From the NCBI RefSeq assembly GCF_038561935.1, contig NZ_CP102770.1:3348001-3412000 (forward strand): a DNA stretch of 64,000 nucleotides. The letters run 5' to 3'. A model generated the notes under the pieces. The model saw nothing but the letters and a program-made list of their open reading frames with translations, ran no database searches and was not told the DNA's origin. This DNA comes from Myxococcus stipitatus (GTDB taxonomy: Bacteria > Myxococcota > Myxococcia > Myxococcales > Myxococcaceae). A program made the position numbers and the translations under genes. Positions 1 through 7,516 of this stretch are shown one piece after another (the first letter of the stretch is position 1; every line of letters starts with the position of its first letter).

Positions 1-147
1 CTCGTGGCGCTCCTTGTACAGCTTGGCGGCCACCACCTGCCCGGCGTGCTGGACCAGCCACACCTCCGCCTCCTTTCCCGTCTTCAACTGGCCGATGACG
101 GCCTCGATGATTCCGTCGGCGAGGAGGGTCTCTAGCGAGTCATTCAT
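1..147 (-). CDS. RIO-type serine protein kinase, N-terminal fragment (runs off left edge)
   Basis: The minus strand reads ATG at 147 and stays open for 49 codons to the window edge. The product begins MNDSLETLLADG and continues with IGQLKTGKEAEVWLV and AAKLYKERHE. This is the start of a RIO1/RIO2-like atypical kinase: the GKEAEVW stretch corresponds to the reduced nucleotide-binding loop of RIO kinases and the Lys in AAKLY to the conserved ATP-contacting lysine of the VAAK strand. The catalytic half lies outside the window, so completeness cannot be judged. No good Shine-Dalgarno sequence is evident. RIO kinases are cytosolic; the role of bacterial members is poorly known. Confidence 0.8.
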   Translation of the reverse strand, partial: MNDSLETLLADGIIEAVIGQLKTGKEAEVWLVQHAGQVVAAKLYKERHE

Positions 148-602
148 TCCGAGGCGGAAGTCCTGAGGGGCTCGGGCGGGTGTACGCGGATGCGCGCGGG
201 CGGCCCTGCTCGCACCGCGCAATGGCATGTGAACATCGCGGAAGGCCCTCTTGCTACCGCCTTGACGCCGGGAGCTTCCGGAAGACCCAACGCTCGGCCT
301 GCTAACAGTTTGTCTGTCGGCGTTCCAGGGTATCAATCGGCCAGCGGAGGGGGTGGGTCACGCATGACCGTGCCCTGGAGTGCCGGCGGATGTCATTTCC
401 AGGACGCTGGGGCGGCCTCCGGGACGAAGCCCGCGGCCCTGCCCGGTAGGCCGGCGGGCAGAGGGACGAGGGTGCCCTGCGGGCCAGGGCCGGGAGGGGT
501 GGAGGGGGCGAGAGGTCGTCCAGAGGGCGACCTGTACGCAGGGGACTGCCGACCCGCACCACGAGAGCGCTACGATGCGCGCCGCCCAGGAGGGGCTCAC
601 CC
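148..602. other. Intergenic region between divergent genes, nothing firm
   Basis: This stretch separates the leftward RIO kinase from the rightward histone-like gene. The open frames crossing it overlap real genes in other frames and have no codon structure of their own. It must hold both promoters, but I could not identify convincing -35/-10 pairs, repeats or RNA structure. Confidence 0.4.
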
Positions 603-1277
603 ATGGCGACGAAGAAACGCAAGTCGAGTGCTGCGAAGAAGTCATCCCGGCGCGCCTCCACCGCGAAGAAGCCCGCGGCGAAGAAGTCCGCGGCACGAAA
701 GGCCACCGCGAAGAAGGCCGCGACGCGAAAGAGCGCCGCGAAGAAGGGCTCGGCGAAGAAGAGCCCGGCGACGAAGAAGGGAGCTGCTCGCAAGAGCGCC
801 GCGAAGAAGGGCGCGGCGCGCAAGAGCACCCCCGCGAGGAAGAAGTCCGCCACCAGCGTGCGAGGTGGAAAGAAGGCCGCGAGTGCGTCCACGCCACGCA
901 CCGCCAGGCTGCCCGCCCCTCGGGAGACACCCGCTCCGGTGGAGGTCTCCATCGTGGCCTGGGCGGAGCCGGTGGAGGAGGACACGTCTGCCGGGGAGCA
1001 GGTAGAGACCTCGTCCGCGGGCCTCCAGCCGCTCGCCCCCGAGCACGCGGCGGTGGATGAGCTGACCAGCTCCGGCAACGAGCTGCTCGACACCTTCCAG
1101 CGCTATGACCGCAACCGGACCGGCGCCATCGAGCGCGCCGAGTTCGCGCGGCTGCTGGAGGCGCTCGGCCAGGACGTCACGGACGAGGAGCTGGAGATCG
1201 CCCTGGACATCGTCGACACGGACAAGACGGGGCGGATCTCCTGGAGCGAGTTCAAGGTCTGGTGGAACAGCCGCTAG
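603..1277 (+). CDS. Histone-H1-like Lys/Ala-rich protein fused to a C-terminal EF-hand pair
   Basis: 224 aa. Residues 1-95 are a low-complexity tail of AAKK, ATKK and ARKS repeats, like the C-terminal tail of eukaryotic histone H1 and bacterial HctB/AlgP-type proteins; such tails bind DNA non-specifically. Residues 96-155 are an acidic/Pro-rich linker. Residues 160-224 form two EF-hands: loop 1 DRNRTGAIERAE (ligand positions D1, N3, T5, E12) and loop 2 DTDKTGRISWSE (D1, D3, T5, S9, E12). Loop 2 is canonical and loop 1 weaker. The start ATG follows an AGGAGG sequence at 589-594. The layout suggests a chromosome-associated protein whose behaviour may respond to calcium; that function is inference. 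There is no signal peptide. It stands alone, and a 17-bp tandem duplication covers its stop codon. Confidence 0.85.
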   Translation: MATKKRKSSAAKKSSRRASTAKKPAAKKSAARKATAKKAATRKSAAKKGSAKKSPATKKGAARKSAAKKGAARKSTPARKKSATSVRGGKKAASASTPRTARLPAPRETPAPVEVSIVAWAEPVEEDTSAGEQVETSSAGLQPLAPEHAAVDELTSSGNELLDTFQRYDRNRTGAIERAEFARLLEALGQDVTDEELEIALDIVDTDKTGRISWSEFKVWWNSR

Positions 1278-1294
1278 GGTGGAACAGCCGCTAG
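1261..1294 (+). repeat. Perfect 17-bp tandem duplication across the stop codon
   Basis: GGTGGAACAGCCGCTAG occurs at 1261-1277, where it encodes the last residues and stop of the EF-hand protein, and again immediately at 1278-1294. The second copy is non-coding. It looks like a recent slippage duplication that left the protein end intact. Confidence 0.9.
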
Positions 1295-1322
1295 GGCTGT
1301 GACGCCGGGCAGGCGGGCGCGA

Positions 1323-1346
1323 GGCCTTTCCGGGAACGGAAGGGCC
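1323..1346 (+). terminator. Weak hairpin downstream of the EF-hand gene
   Basis: The arms GGCCTTTCC and GGAAGGGCC pair with one G-T wobble around a 6-nt loop. No T-tract follows, so if this ends transcription it would not be a classical intrinsic terminator. The rest of 1295-1498 shows no gene. Confidence 0.3.
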
Positions 1347-1498
1347 GTGGTGTGCCGTCACGGCGGGGAGGCTCCCTTCCAAGGACTGGGAGCCCAGGGC
1401 ACACGTCCTCGGGAAGAGCGGCGGGAGTCCCGTGTTCGGGTGTCGCTGAATGGTGAGGGGACCCGAGCTGACCTACACTCGGGAGGGTAGGGGGAACG

Positions 1499-4276
1499 GT
1501 GTCCGACCTGGCGTCACGAGCACATTCCACCGTCTTCGAGCACGCGCGCGACGCGGTGCTCGTGCTCGATGCTGCGCAGAACATCCTGGAGGTGAACCGC
1601 GCCGCGGAGCGCATCTTCGGGCCGCGCGCGGAGCTGGCGGGCACGGCCGTGGTGCGCCTGCTCCCCGGGTGGCGTCCGCCCGATGCGCGCGGAGCCCAGG
1701 AGTCGCCTCACGAGACGGAGCTCGCGGGCCAGCGTCCGGGCGTCGTGGGCGTGGCGTACTACCTGCGGGTGCAGACGCTGTCGCAGGTGGATGCGCGCGG
1801 CGAGGTGCTGGGCTGGGTGCTCCAGCTCCAGGACATGCGCGGCAGCCTGGAGGTGGAGGCCTCCATCCGCCAGCAGAAGGAGTTCTTCGAGGCGGTCGTG
1901 CGCAACAGCCCGGTCGCCATCGTCACCATCTCCCGCCAGTTCATCGTGCTCTCGTGGAACCCCGCGGCGGAGCGGCTCTTCGGCTACACGCCGCAGGAGG
2001 CGCTGGGCAAACACATCTTCGACCTGGTGGCGACCGAGGAGTCCATCCTCCCCGACGCGAAGCGGGCCCAGCGCGACGTCAACCAGCGCGGGCGGGTCCA
2101 CTCCGTCACGCGGCGGCTGCGAAAGGACCGCACCATCGTCGACGTGGAACTGCTCGCGCTGCCGGTGTCCGTGGGAGGCCGGCAGCTGGGCTTCATCGCC
2201 ATCTATCACGACATCACCGACCTGCAGCGCGCGCGGCAGGCCGCCGAGGCCGCCAATCAGGCCAAGAGCCTGTTCCTGGCGACGATGAGCCACGAGATTC
2301 GCACGCCGATGAACGCCATCATCGGCATGACGGGGCTGATGCTGGAGACGCACCTGTCCGACGAGCAGCGTGAGTTCATCTCCACCATCCGCCAGAGCAG
2401 CGAGGCCCTGCTGACGCTGCTCAACGACGTGCTGGACTTCTCCAAGATTGAAGCGGGGCGGCTCGAGGCGGACCTCCACCCGTTCGACCTGCGGCAGTGC
2501 GTGGAGTCGGTGCTGGACTTGTTGGCGGTGCGTGCCAGCGAGAAGGGGCTGGACCTGGGGGCGGACATCTCGCCGCAGGTGCCGCAGGTGGTGATGGGCG
2601 ATGCGTCGCGGTTGCGTCAGGTGCTGCTCAACCTGGTGGGCAACGCGCTCAAGTTCACCGAGTCCGGAGGCGCGGTGGTGTCCGTGGACGGCACGCGCCG
2701 CGGCGATGCTCCGGATGCGCCGTGGGTGCTCTCCTTCGCCGTGCAGGACACGGGGCCCGGCATCCCCGTCGCCAAGCAGCAGGGACTGTTCCAGCCGTTC
2801 AATCAGCTGGACGTGGCGGTGACGCGCAAGTTCGGCGGCACGGGGCTGGGGCTCGCCATCTCCAAGCGACTCGTGGAGGCGATGGGCGGGCGCATCTGGG
2901 TGGAGAGCGAGGGCATCGCCGGACGTGGGACGACGTTCAACTTCTCCCTCACCTTGCAGGCCGCGCCCCAGACGACGGCGGGCTACCTGCGCGCGGACCA
3001 GCCGGCGCTGCAGGGCCGGCGCGTGCTCATCGTCGACGACAACGCCATCAACCGCCGGCTGTTGGGGCGGCAGCTGCAGACCTGGGGCGCGGAGCCGGTG
3101 GAGGCGGGCTCGGGGATGGAGGCGCTGGCGAAGCTGCAACCCGGCGCGCGCTTCGACCTGGTGCTCATCGACCAGCAGATGCCGGGGCTGGACGGGCCGT
3201 CGTTGGCGTTCCGCATCCGGGAGCGGGAGGACCTCCAGAAAATTCCACTGCTGCTTTTGACGTCGACGGGACGTCGCGCGGCGCCACCGCCGGGGTTATT
3301 CTCCGCGGTCCTCTCTCGCCCGATGAAGGCCTCCCACCTCCACGACACCTTGGTGTCCTGCTTCTCCCAGGAAGTGGCTCCGGTGAACGCGGAGCCGCCG
3401 CCGCAGGGAGCGCTCGCGCCGAGAGAGCGTCCGGGAGACCGCGTCCCGCTGCGCATCCTGCTGGTGGAGGACAACCCCACCAACCAGCGGCTGGCGAGCC
3501 TGATGTTGGACCGGCTGGGCTATCAGGTGCAGGCGGCCTCCAACGGGCGCGAGGCGCTCGAGTGGTCCATGCGTCAGCGGTTCGACGTGGTGCTCATGGA
3601 CCTGCAGATGCCGGAGATGGACGGGCTGGAGGCGACGCGACGGCTTCGTCGGGAGCTGCCGCCCAACGTGCAGCCGTGGGTCGTCGCGATGACGGCCAAC
3701 GCGATGGACTCGGACCGGGAGCAGTGCTTCGAGGCGGGGATGGACGACTTCCTCTCCAAGCCGATCCGGGTGGAGTCGCTGACCGCCGCGCTGGTGCGGT
3801 GCCAGACCCCGCGTCCGGTGGGCGGCGCGCAGGCGCGTCCTTCTCGTGTCGAGCAGGACGAGGCTCCGCTCGACGAGGACCTGGTGCCGCTGTCGGCGCG
3901 CATCCCGGGCCTCAACCCAACGGCGCTGGCGCGGCTGTGGCGGGAGCTGGGCACCCAGGCGCCGAACATCCTCCCCGAGCTCATCGACACCGCGCTGCTC
4001 AGCATGCCCGTGCTGCTGGAGGACGCCTTCGCGGCGCTGCGGCAGGGGGTGCTGGACGACGTGAGCCGGGCGGCGCACACACTCAAGTCCAATGCGGCGT
4101 GGTTTGGCGTCTCGGCGCTGGAGGCGGTGTGCCGGGACATCGAGCTGCGCGCGGACGCGGGAGAACTCCACGGCCTGCGGGAGCGCCTGGACCGCTGCCG
4201 GGTGGAGCTGGAGACGGCGCGGGAGATGTTGTCGCGCCTGCGTGACAGCATGGGTGGGAGCGAGTCTCGAAGCTGA
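1499..4276 (+). CDS. Hybrid sensor histidine kinase / response regulator (PAS-PAS-HisKA-HATPase-REC-REC-Hpt)
   Basis: 925 aa, no membrane segment, so probably a cytosolic sensor. Order: PAS 1 (about 10-120), PAS 2 (about 128-245), HisKA with the H-box MSHEIRTPMN (phospho-His 265), HATPase_c with N-box GNALKF, DTGPGIP and GGTGLGLAIS (about 365-485), REC 1 (508-620, Asp 558), REC 2 (652-768, Asp 701, Lys 754) and Hpt (about 805-915, AHTLKSNA with His 860). REC 1 lacks the conserved lysine (Arg 607 in SRPMK), so it may be a pseudo-receiver, while REC 2 is complete. The multi-step relay would run His265 to Asp701 to His860 and then to an unlinked regulator, because no response regulator is encoded next to it. 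The GTG start has an AGGGGG sequence 5-8 nt upstream. Hybrid kinases of this type are common in myxobacteria; the signal is unknown. Confidence 0.95.
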   Translation: MSDLASRAHSTVFEHARDAVLVLDAAQNILEVNRAAERIFGPRAELAGTAVVRLLPGWRPPDARGAQESPHETELAGQRPGVVGVAYYLRVQTLSQVDARGEVLGWVLQLQDMRGSLEVEASIRQQKEFFEAVVRNSPVAIVTISRQFIVLSWNPAAERLFGYTPQEALGKHIFDLVATEESILPDAKRAQRDVNQRGRVHSVTRRLRKDRTIVDVELLALPVSVGGRQLGFIAIYHDITDLQRARQAAEAANQAKSLFLATMSHEIRTPMNAIIGMTGLMLETHLSDEQREFISTIRQSSEALLTLLNDVLDFSKIEAGRLEADLHPFDLRQCVESVLDLLAVRASEKGLDLGADISPQVPQVVMGDASRLRQVLLNLVGNALKFTESGGAVVSVDGTRRGDAPDAPWVLSFAVQDTGPGIPVAKQQGLFQPFNQLDVAVTRKFGGTGLGLAISKRLVEAMGGRIWVESEGIAGRGTTFNFSLTLQAAPQTTAGYLRADQPALQGRRVLIVDDNAINRRLLGRQLQTWGAEPVEAGSGMEALAKLQPGARFDLVLIDQQMPGLDGPSLAFRIREREDLQKIPLLLLTSTGRRAAPPPGLFSAVLSRPMKASHLHDTLVSCFSQEVAPVNAEPPPQGALAPRERPGDRVPLRILLVEDNPTNQRLASLMLDRLGYQVQAASNGREALEWSMRQRFDVVLMDLQMPEMDGLEATRRLRRELPPNVQPWVVAMTANAMDSDREQCFEAGMDDFLSKPIRVESLTAALVRCQTPRPVGGAQARPSRVEQDEAPLDEDLVPLSARIPGLNPTALARLWRELGTQAPNILPELIDTALLSMPVLLEDAFAALRQGVLDDVSRAAHTLKSNAAWFGVSALEAVCRDIELRADAGELHGLRERLDRCRVELETAREMLSRLRDSMGGSESRS

Positions 4277-4357
4277 ACCCCCGCCGCGATGCACATGGTC
4301 AGCCGGCTGGAGGACGTCCCGTCCCTGGCCGGCCGCGGTATCCCCTTGAGGTGGACG

Positions 4358-5623
4358 ATGAGTGACTCTCGGATTCGAGGGCTGGAGGAGGTGGACCGCC
4401 TGTCGGTGCCCCTGCCTCATGGCACGGAAGTGACGACGCGCGTGGAGCGGCTCACCACGGGAGGCCGGCGCATCCCCCAGGGCGTGGTGGGGCGCGTGGT
4501 GCGAGCCCGGGATGGAGGGCTCGATATCCAGATTGTGGGCGTGGGGGAGGTGTGGTTCGCGCGCGAGGAGCTGGTGCCTCGGCGCCCGGGGCAGGTCCAG
4601 TTCGCCCGGCGTCGCGAGGCCGCGTGGCAGGCGCTGGGGCCGTGCGTCGTGCTGGAGACGCGCGTGGGCAGTCACGCCTGGGGCCTGGCGAACGCGCAGT
4701 CGGACGTGGACGTGCGAGGTGTCTTCGCGCTGCCGCTCCCGTGGACGCTGGGCCTGGTGGACCCTCCGATGGACCTGGTGAGCGCCGACGGCAGCACGAC
4801 CTATTGGGAGGTGCGCAAGACGGTGGAGCAGGCGCTGCGGGCCGACCCGAACACGCTGGAGACGTTGTTCGTCCCGGGCGCGAAGGCGCTGGACGAGCTG
4901 GGGGAGTGGCTGCTGGCGGAGCGCGAGGCCTTCGTCTCGCAGGCCATCTTCGGCAGCTTCGGCCGGTATGCGATGAGCCAGCTCGACAAGCTCACGCGCA
5001 GCCAGCGGCTCGCGGAGCACCGCGACCTGCTCCTGGAGTGGCTGTGTGAAGACCCCACGCCGGACCTGGACGAGGTCGCGAGGCGGCTCGCGGCGGTGTC
5101 GCCCCGGCAGTCGCCCACGGAGCAGGACGCGCTCCTGGCGGCGAAGACCTATGTGAAGCAGCTCTACCGCTCGCTCTGGGACCAGGGACTGCTCACGGCC
5201 AACGACTTCGCGGCGCTCATCACGTATGCGCGAGGCGGTGGTCAGCGTCCGCCGTCGGCTCGCGAGCTGCGGCCGAAGAACGCCTACAACCTGCTGCGCC
5301 TGATTGCGACCGCCACGGGGTGGCTGCGCCACGGCGAGCCGGTGTTCGAGGCGTCGGGGACCTTGAAGGCGCGGTTGTTGGACATCAAGGCCGGGCAGGT
5401 GCCGCTCGAGGATGTGCTGCGGGACGCGGAGGCCATGGCGCCGGAGCTGGAGGCGGCGCGACGGGAGAGCAAGTTGCCGGAGCACCCCGACTATCCGCGG
5501 GCGGACCGGCTGTTGCGGCGCGTGGGCGAGGAAGTGGCGCGACGCTGGGTGTTGAAGGTGCCGGGTGCGCTGGGGCGCGAGGCGCCCGCGGCCCCGGAGA
5601 CGGAGTGGAGGGACTCGGAATGA
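4358..5623 (+). CDS. Predicted nucleotidyltransferase, DNA polymerase beta superfamily (COG3541-like), first of a pair
   Basis: 421 aa. An N-terminal beta-rich segment (about 18-76, reading HGTEVTTRVERL to WFAREELVP) resembles an SH3-like barrel. The nucleotidyltransferase signature follows: GSHAWGL at 104-110 and SDVDVRG at 115-121, giving the G-S and D-x-D metal-binding pattern (Asp116, Asp118). The rest is helical, as in the COG3541 family. I chose ATG 4358 over an in-frame ATG at 4289 because the family-like sequence starts there and GAGG lies just upstream. The stop overlaps the next start by four bases, so the two are co-translated. Substrate unknown; these enzymes generally move nucleotides onto RNA, protein or small molecules. 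The RNA-repair protein nearby at 7517-10555 makes an RNA link possible but unproven. Confidence 0.8.
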   Translation: MSDSRIRGLEEVDRLSVPLPHGTEVTTRVERLTTGGRRIPQGVVGRVVRARDGGLDIQIVGVGEVWFAREELVPRRPGQVQFARRREAAWQALGPCVVLETRVGSHAWGLANAQSDVDVRGVFALPLPWTLGLVDPPMDLVSADGSTTYWEVRKTVEQALRADPNTLETLFVPGAKALDELGEWLLAEREAFVSQAIFGSFGRYAMSQLDKLTRSQRLAEHRDLLLEWLCEDPTPDLDEVARRLAAVSPRQSPTEQDALLAAKTYVKQLYRSLWDQGLLTANDFAALITYARGGGQRPPSARELRPKNAYNLLRLIATATGWLRHGEPVFEASGTLKARLLDIKAGQVPLEDVLRDAEAMAPELEAARRESKLPEHPDYPRADRLLRRVGEEVARRWVLKVPGALGREAPAAPETEWRDSE

Positions 5624-6411
5624 AGGGCACCTTGAAGGAGCACGAGCAGCGGGTCGCGGACCGCGTGCTCGACGAGGAGTCCGCGAAGCGAGAGCACCTG
5701 GTGGTGGCCTTGTCGGGCGCGCATGCGTATGGGTTTCCCTCGCCCGACAGCGACCTGGACCTGAAGTCCATTCACGTGGCGCCCACGGCCCTGCTCCTGG
5801 GCTTGCAGCCTCGGCAGCTCAACGCCGAGCGGCTCCAGGTGGTGGACGGCGTGGAGGTGGACTACTCGTCCAACGAGCTCCAACCTGTCCTCCAGGGACT
5901 CTTGCAGGGCAATGGCAACTACCTGGAGCGGTTGGTGGGGGCCATCCCCGTGCGAGTCTCTCCTGAGCTGGCGCCTCTCCAGCCGCTGGTGCGGGCCGTG
6001 ATGTCCCAGCGGATGCACCGGCACTACCGGGGCTTCGCGCACGGACAGCTTCGCGAGTGGGAGAAGAGCGGCTTCCGCTCGGCGAAGAAGCTGCTCTATG
6101 TGCTCCGCACCACGCTGACCGGGACGCACCTGCTGCGCACCGGTGAGGTGGAGACGGATGTCACCGAGCTGCTGGATGCGAACGGGTTCTCGGAAGCCCA
6201 CGAGCTGGTGGCGCAGAAGCAGCGCGGCGAGAAGAGCGAGCTGCCCGATGCGCTCAGCGAGAAGTGGCGCGCGGAGGTGTCTCGCTCCTTCGAGGTACTG
6301 GATGCCGCGCTGGCGGCGTCCGTGTTGCCCGAGGAGCCTCCCGCGTCGGCGGTTGATGCGCTGGAGGCGTGGATGCTGGACCTTCGGCGACGACGGTTCG
6401 GTTCGCCCTGA
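5620..6411 (+). CDS. Predicted nucleotidyltransferase (COG3541-like), second of a pair
   Basis: 263 aa. The start ATG at 5620 lies in an ATGA overlap with the preceding gene; the upstream open extension overlaps that gene and is rejected. The signature is LSGAHAYGF (31-39) followed by SPDSDLDLKS (41-50), giving the metal-binding pair Asp45 and Asp47. The remaining helical part carries many basic residues (HRHYRGFAH, SAKKLLYVLR), consistent with an RNA or nucleotide substrate. It lacks the SH3-like N-terminus of its neighbour, so the pair is not a simple duplication and could act as a heteromer. It converges with the next gene at a spacing of nine bases, with no terminator visible. Confidence 0.8.
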   Translation: MKGTLKEHEQRVADRVLDEESAKREHLVVALSGAHAYGFPSPDSDLDLKSIHVAPTALLLGLQPRQLNAERLQVVDGVEVDYSSNELQPVLQGLLQGNGNYLERLVGAIPVRVSPELAPLQPLVRAVMSQRMHRHYRGFAHGQLREWEKSGFRSAKKLLYVLRTTLTGTHLLRTGEVETDVTELLDANGFSEAHELVAQKQRGEKSELPDALSEKWRAEVSRSFEVLDAALAASVLPEEPPASAVDALEAWMLDLRRRRFGSP

Positions 6412-6420
6412 GCGCGAGTG

Positions 6421-7341
6421 TCAGGGCTCGGTGGGCGACAGGCGTGACCAGGAGCGGTTCTTGACCTTGAGCCAGGCCTGTTGCCGGTGGAGATAGGTGG
6501 CGCAGACTTGGCGCCACGTCCACACCTCGGGCTTCTTCCACCACTCGGAGGGAGGCTGGAGTCCCTTGTCGCGCAGGTTGCCGATGCCTCGGAAGCCGAC
6601 GCCGTCGAGTCCGTAGGCGCTGTTGGACTCCAGCACGAGGACCTTATCCGTCGCGGGATGGTGGTCCACGATGAGGAAGGTATGGCCGGAGCGCCAAGGG
6701 GCACGCCATCCCTGGATGAGCGTCCAGGGATGCGGCGAGACATCCGGCGAAGGCGCGAGGAGGGCCATGTCGCTCTCGACGGCGGCGGTGACGGGCGAGA
6801 ACAGGTCTTCCGAGGACGCAATCATCATCTGCCGGTGCCGGCGTGCGTCCCAGCTGAAGCTGTCGCCGTGGACGTCGGCGAAGGCCCTGACGGTGAGCGC
6901 CTCGACGAAGGTGCAGCAGTTGTTGAAGCTCGGGGGGCCCAGGGGGACCCGGATGCCGGGCAGCGTCCAGGGGTAGTACGCCTGGTCCAGGTCGTAGCGG
7001 AACTCGCTCATCCCCCCGAGCAGCGAGACCAGCTTCTCCTCGGGCACGGCCATGGGCTCGTCGCTGAATGACAACCTCACGGCGGGCGGCGGCTTCTCCT
7101 GGCTGGCGAGGGTGGCGTACTGCTGGGTGCGCCACCGGACACAAACCCAGGTGTCCAGCGCGCCCAGGGTGGGGACCTCCAGCCGGGCGTAGTCGCTGTC
7201 GGAACCCGCGGGGCCGGGGCGCTCTTCGAGCACGAAGTAGGTGCCCGGCTCGACGTAGCCCTCGAACTGCGCGTTCGTATCGGGGTCCACGAAACCCCGC
7301 ATGCGGATGGGGAGCTTCGCGACACGATAGGTTTCGGCCAC
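6421..7341 (-). CDS. NlpC/P60-like (papain-fold) cysteine peptidase or amidase candidate with SH3-like N-terminus
   Basis: 306 aa, not firmly recognised. Residues 1-75 (IRMRGFVDP, FEGYVEPGTYFVLEE, DTWVCVRW) have the spacing of a bacterial SH3-like barrel. The second part has NNCCTFVEAL (Cys142/143 at a helix start, as in NlpC/P60 and CHAP enzymes), then SGHTFLIVDHH (His220 leading a strand) and VLVLESN (Glu238/Asn240) as a plausible third polar residue. That order of Cys, His and polar residue is the papain-like triad. There is no signal peptide, so the target may be cytosolic or the protein exported another way. It starts at ATG 7341. Function is inference from the residue pattern. Confidence 0.55.
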   Translation of the reverse strand: MAETYRVAKLPIRMRGFVDPDTNAQFEGYVEPGTYFVLEERPGPAGSDSDYARLEVPTLGALDTWVCVRWRTQQYATLASQEKPPPAVRLSFSDEPMAVPEEKLVSLLGGMSEFRYDLDQAYYPWTLPGIRVPLGPPSFNNCCTFVEALTVRAFADVHGDSFSWDARRHRQMMIASSEDLFSPVTAAVESDMALLAPSPDVSPHPWTLIQGWRAPWRSGHTFLIVDHHPATDKVLVLESNSAYGLDGVGFRGIGNLRDKGLQPPSEWWKKPEVWTWRQVCATYLHRQQAWLKVKNRSWSRLSPTEP

Positions 7342-7516
7342 GCTGCGACCTCCAGAGATGTTGACTGGGTGTGAATGCTATCTCACCCCTGGGGAAGTCC
7401 GGCAGGACGTATCAAGGCTGGCGCGGGGGGTGTGCCCCGCCTGGTCCAACCCATGCTTGCTCATCCAGCTTCCTGGCATGGGAAGCGTAAAGACTGACAG
7501 CTTTCGTGGGTGCCTC

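Noticed and set aside
190..1060. Two + strand frames crossing the first intergenic region into the histone-like gene
   Set aside because: Arg/Pro-rich translations with no domain; they are shifted frames of the Lys/Ala repeat region.
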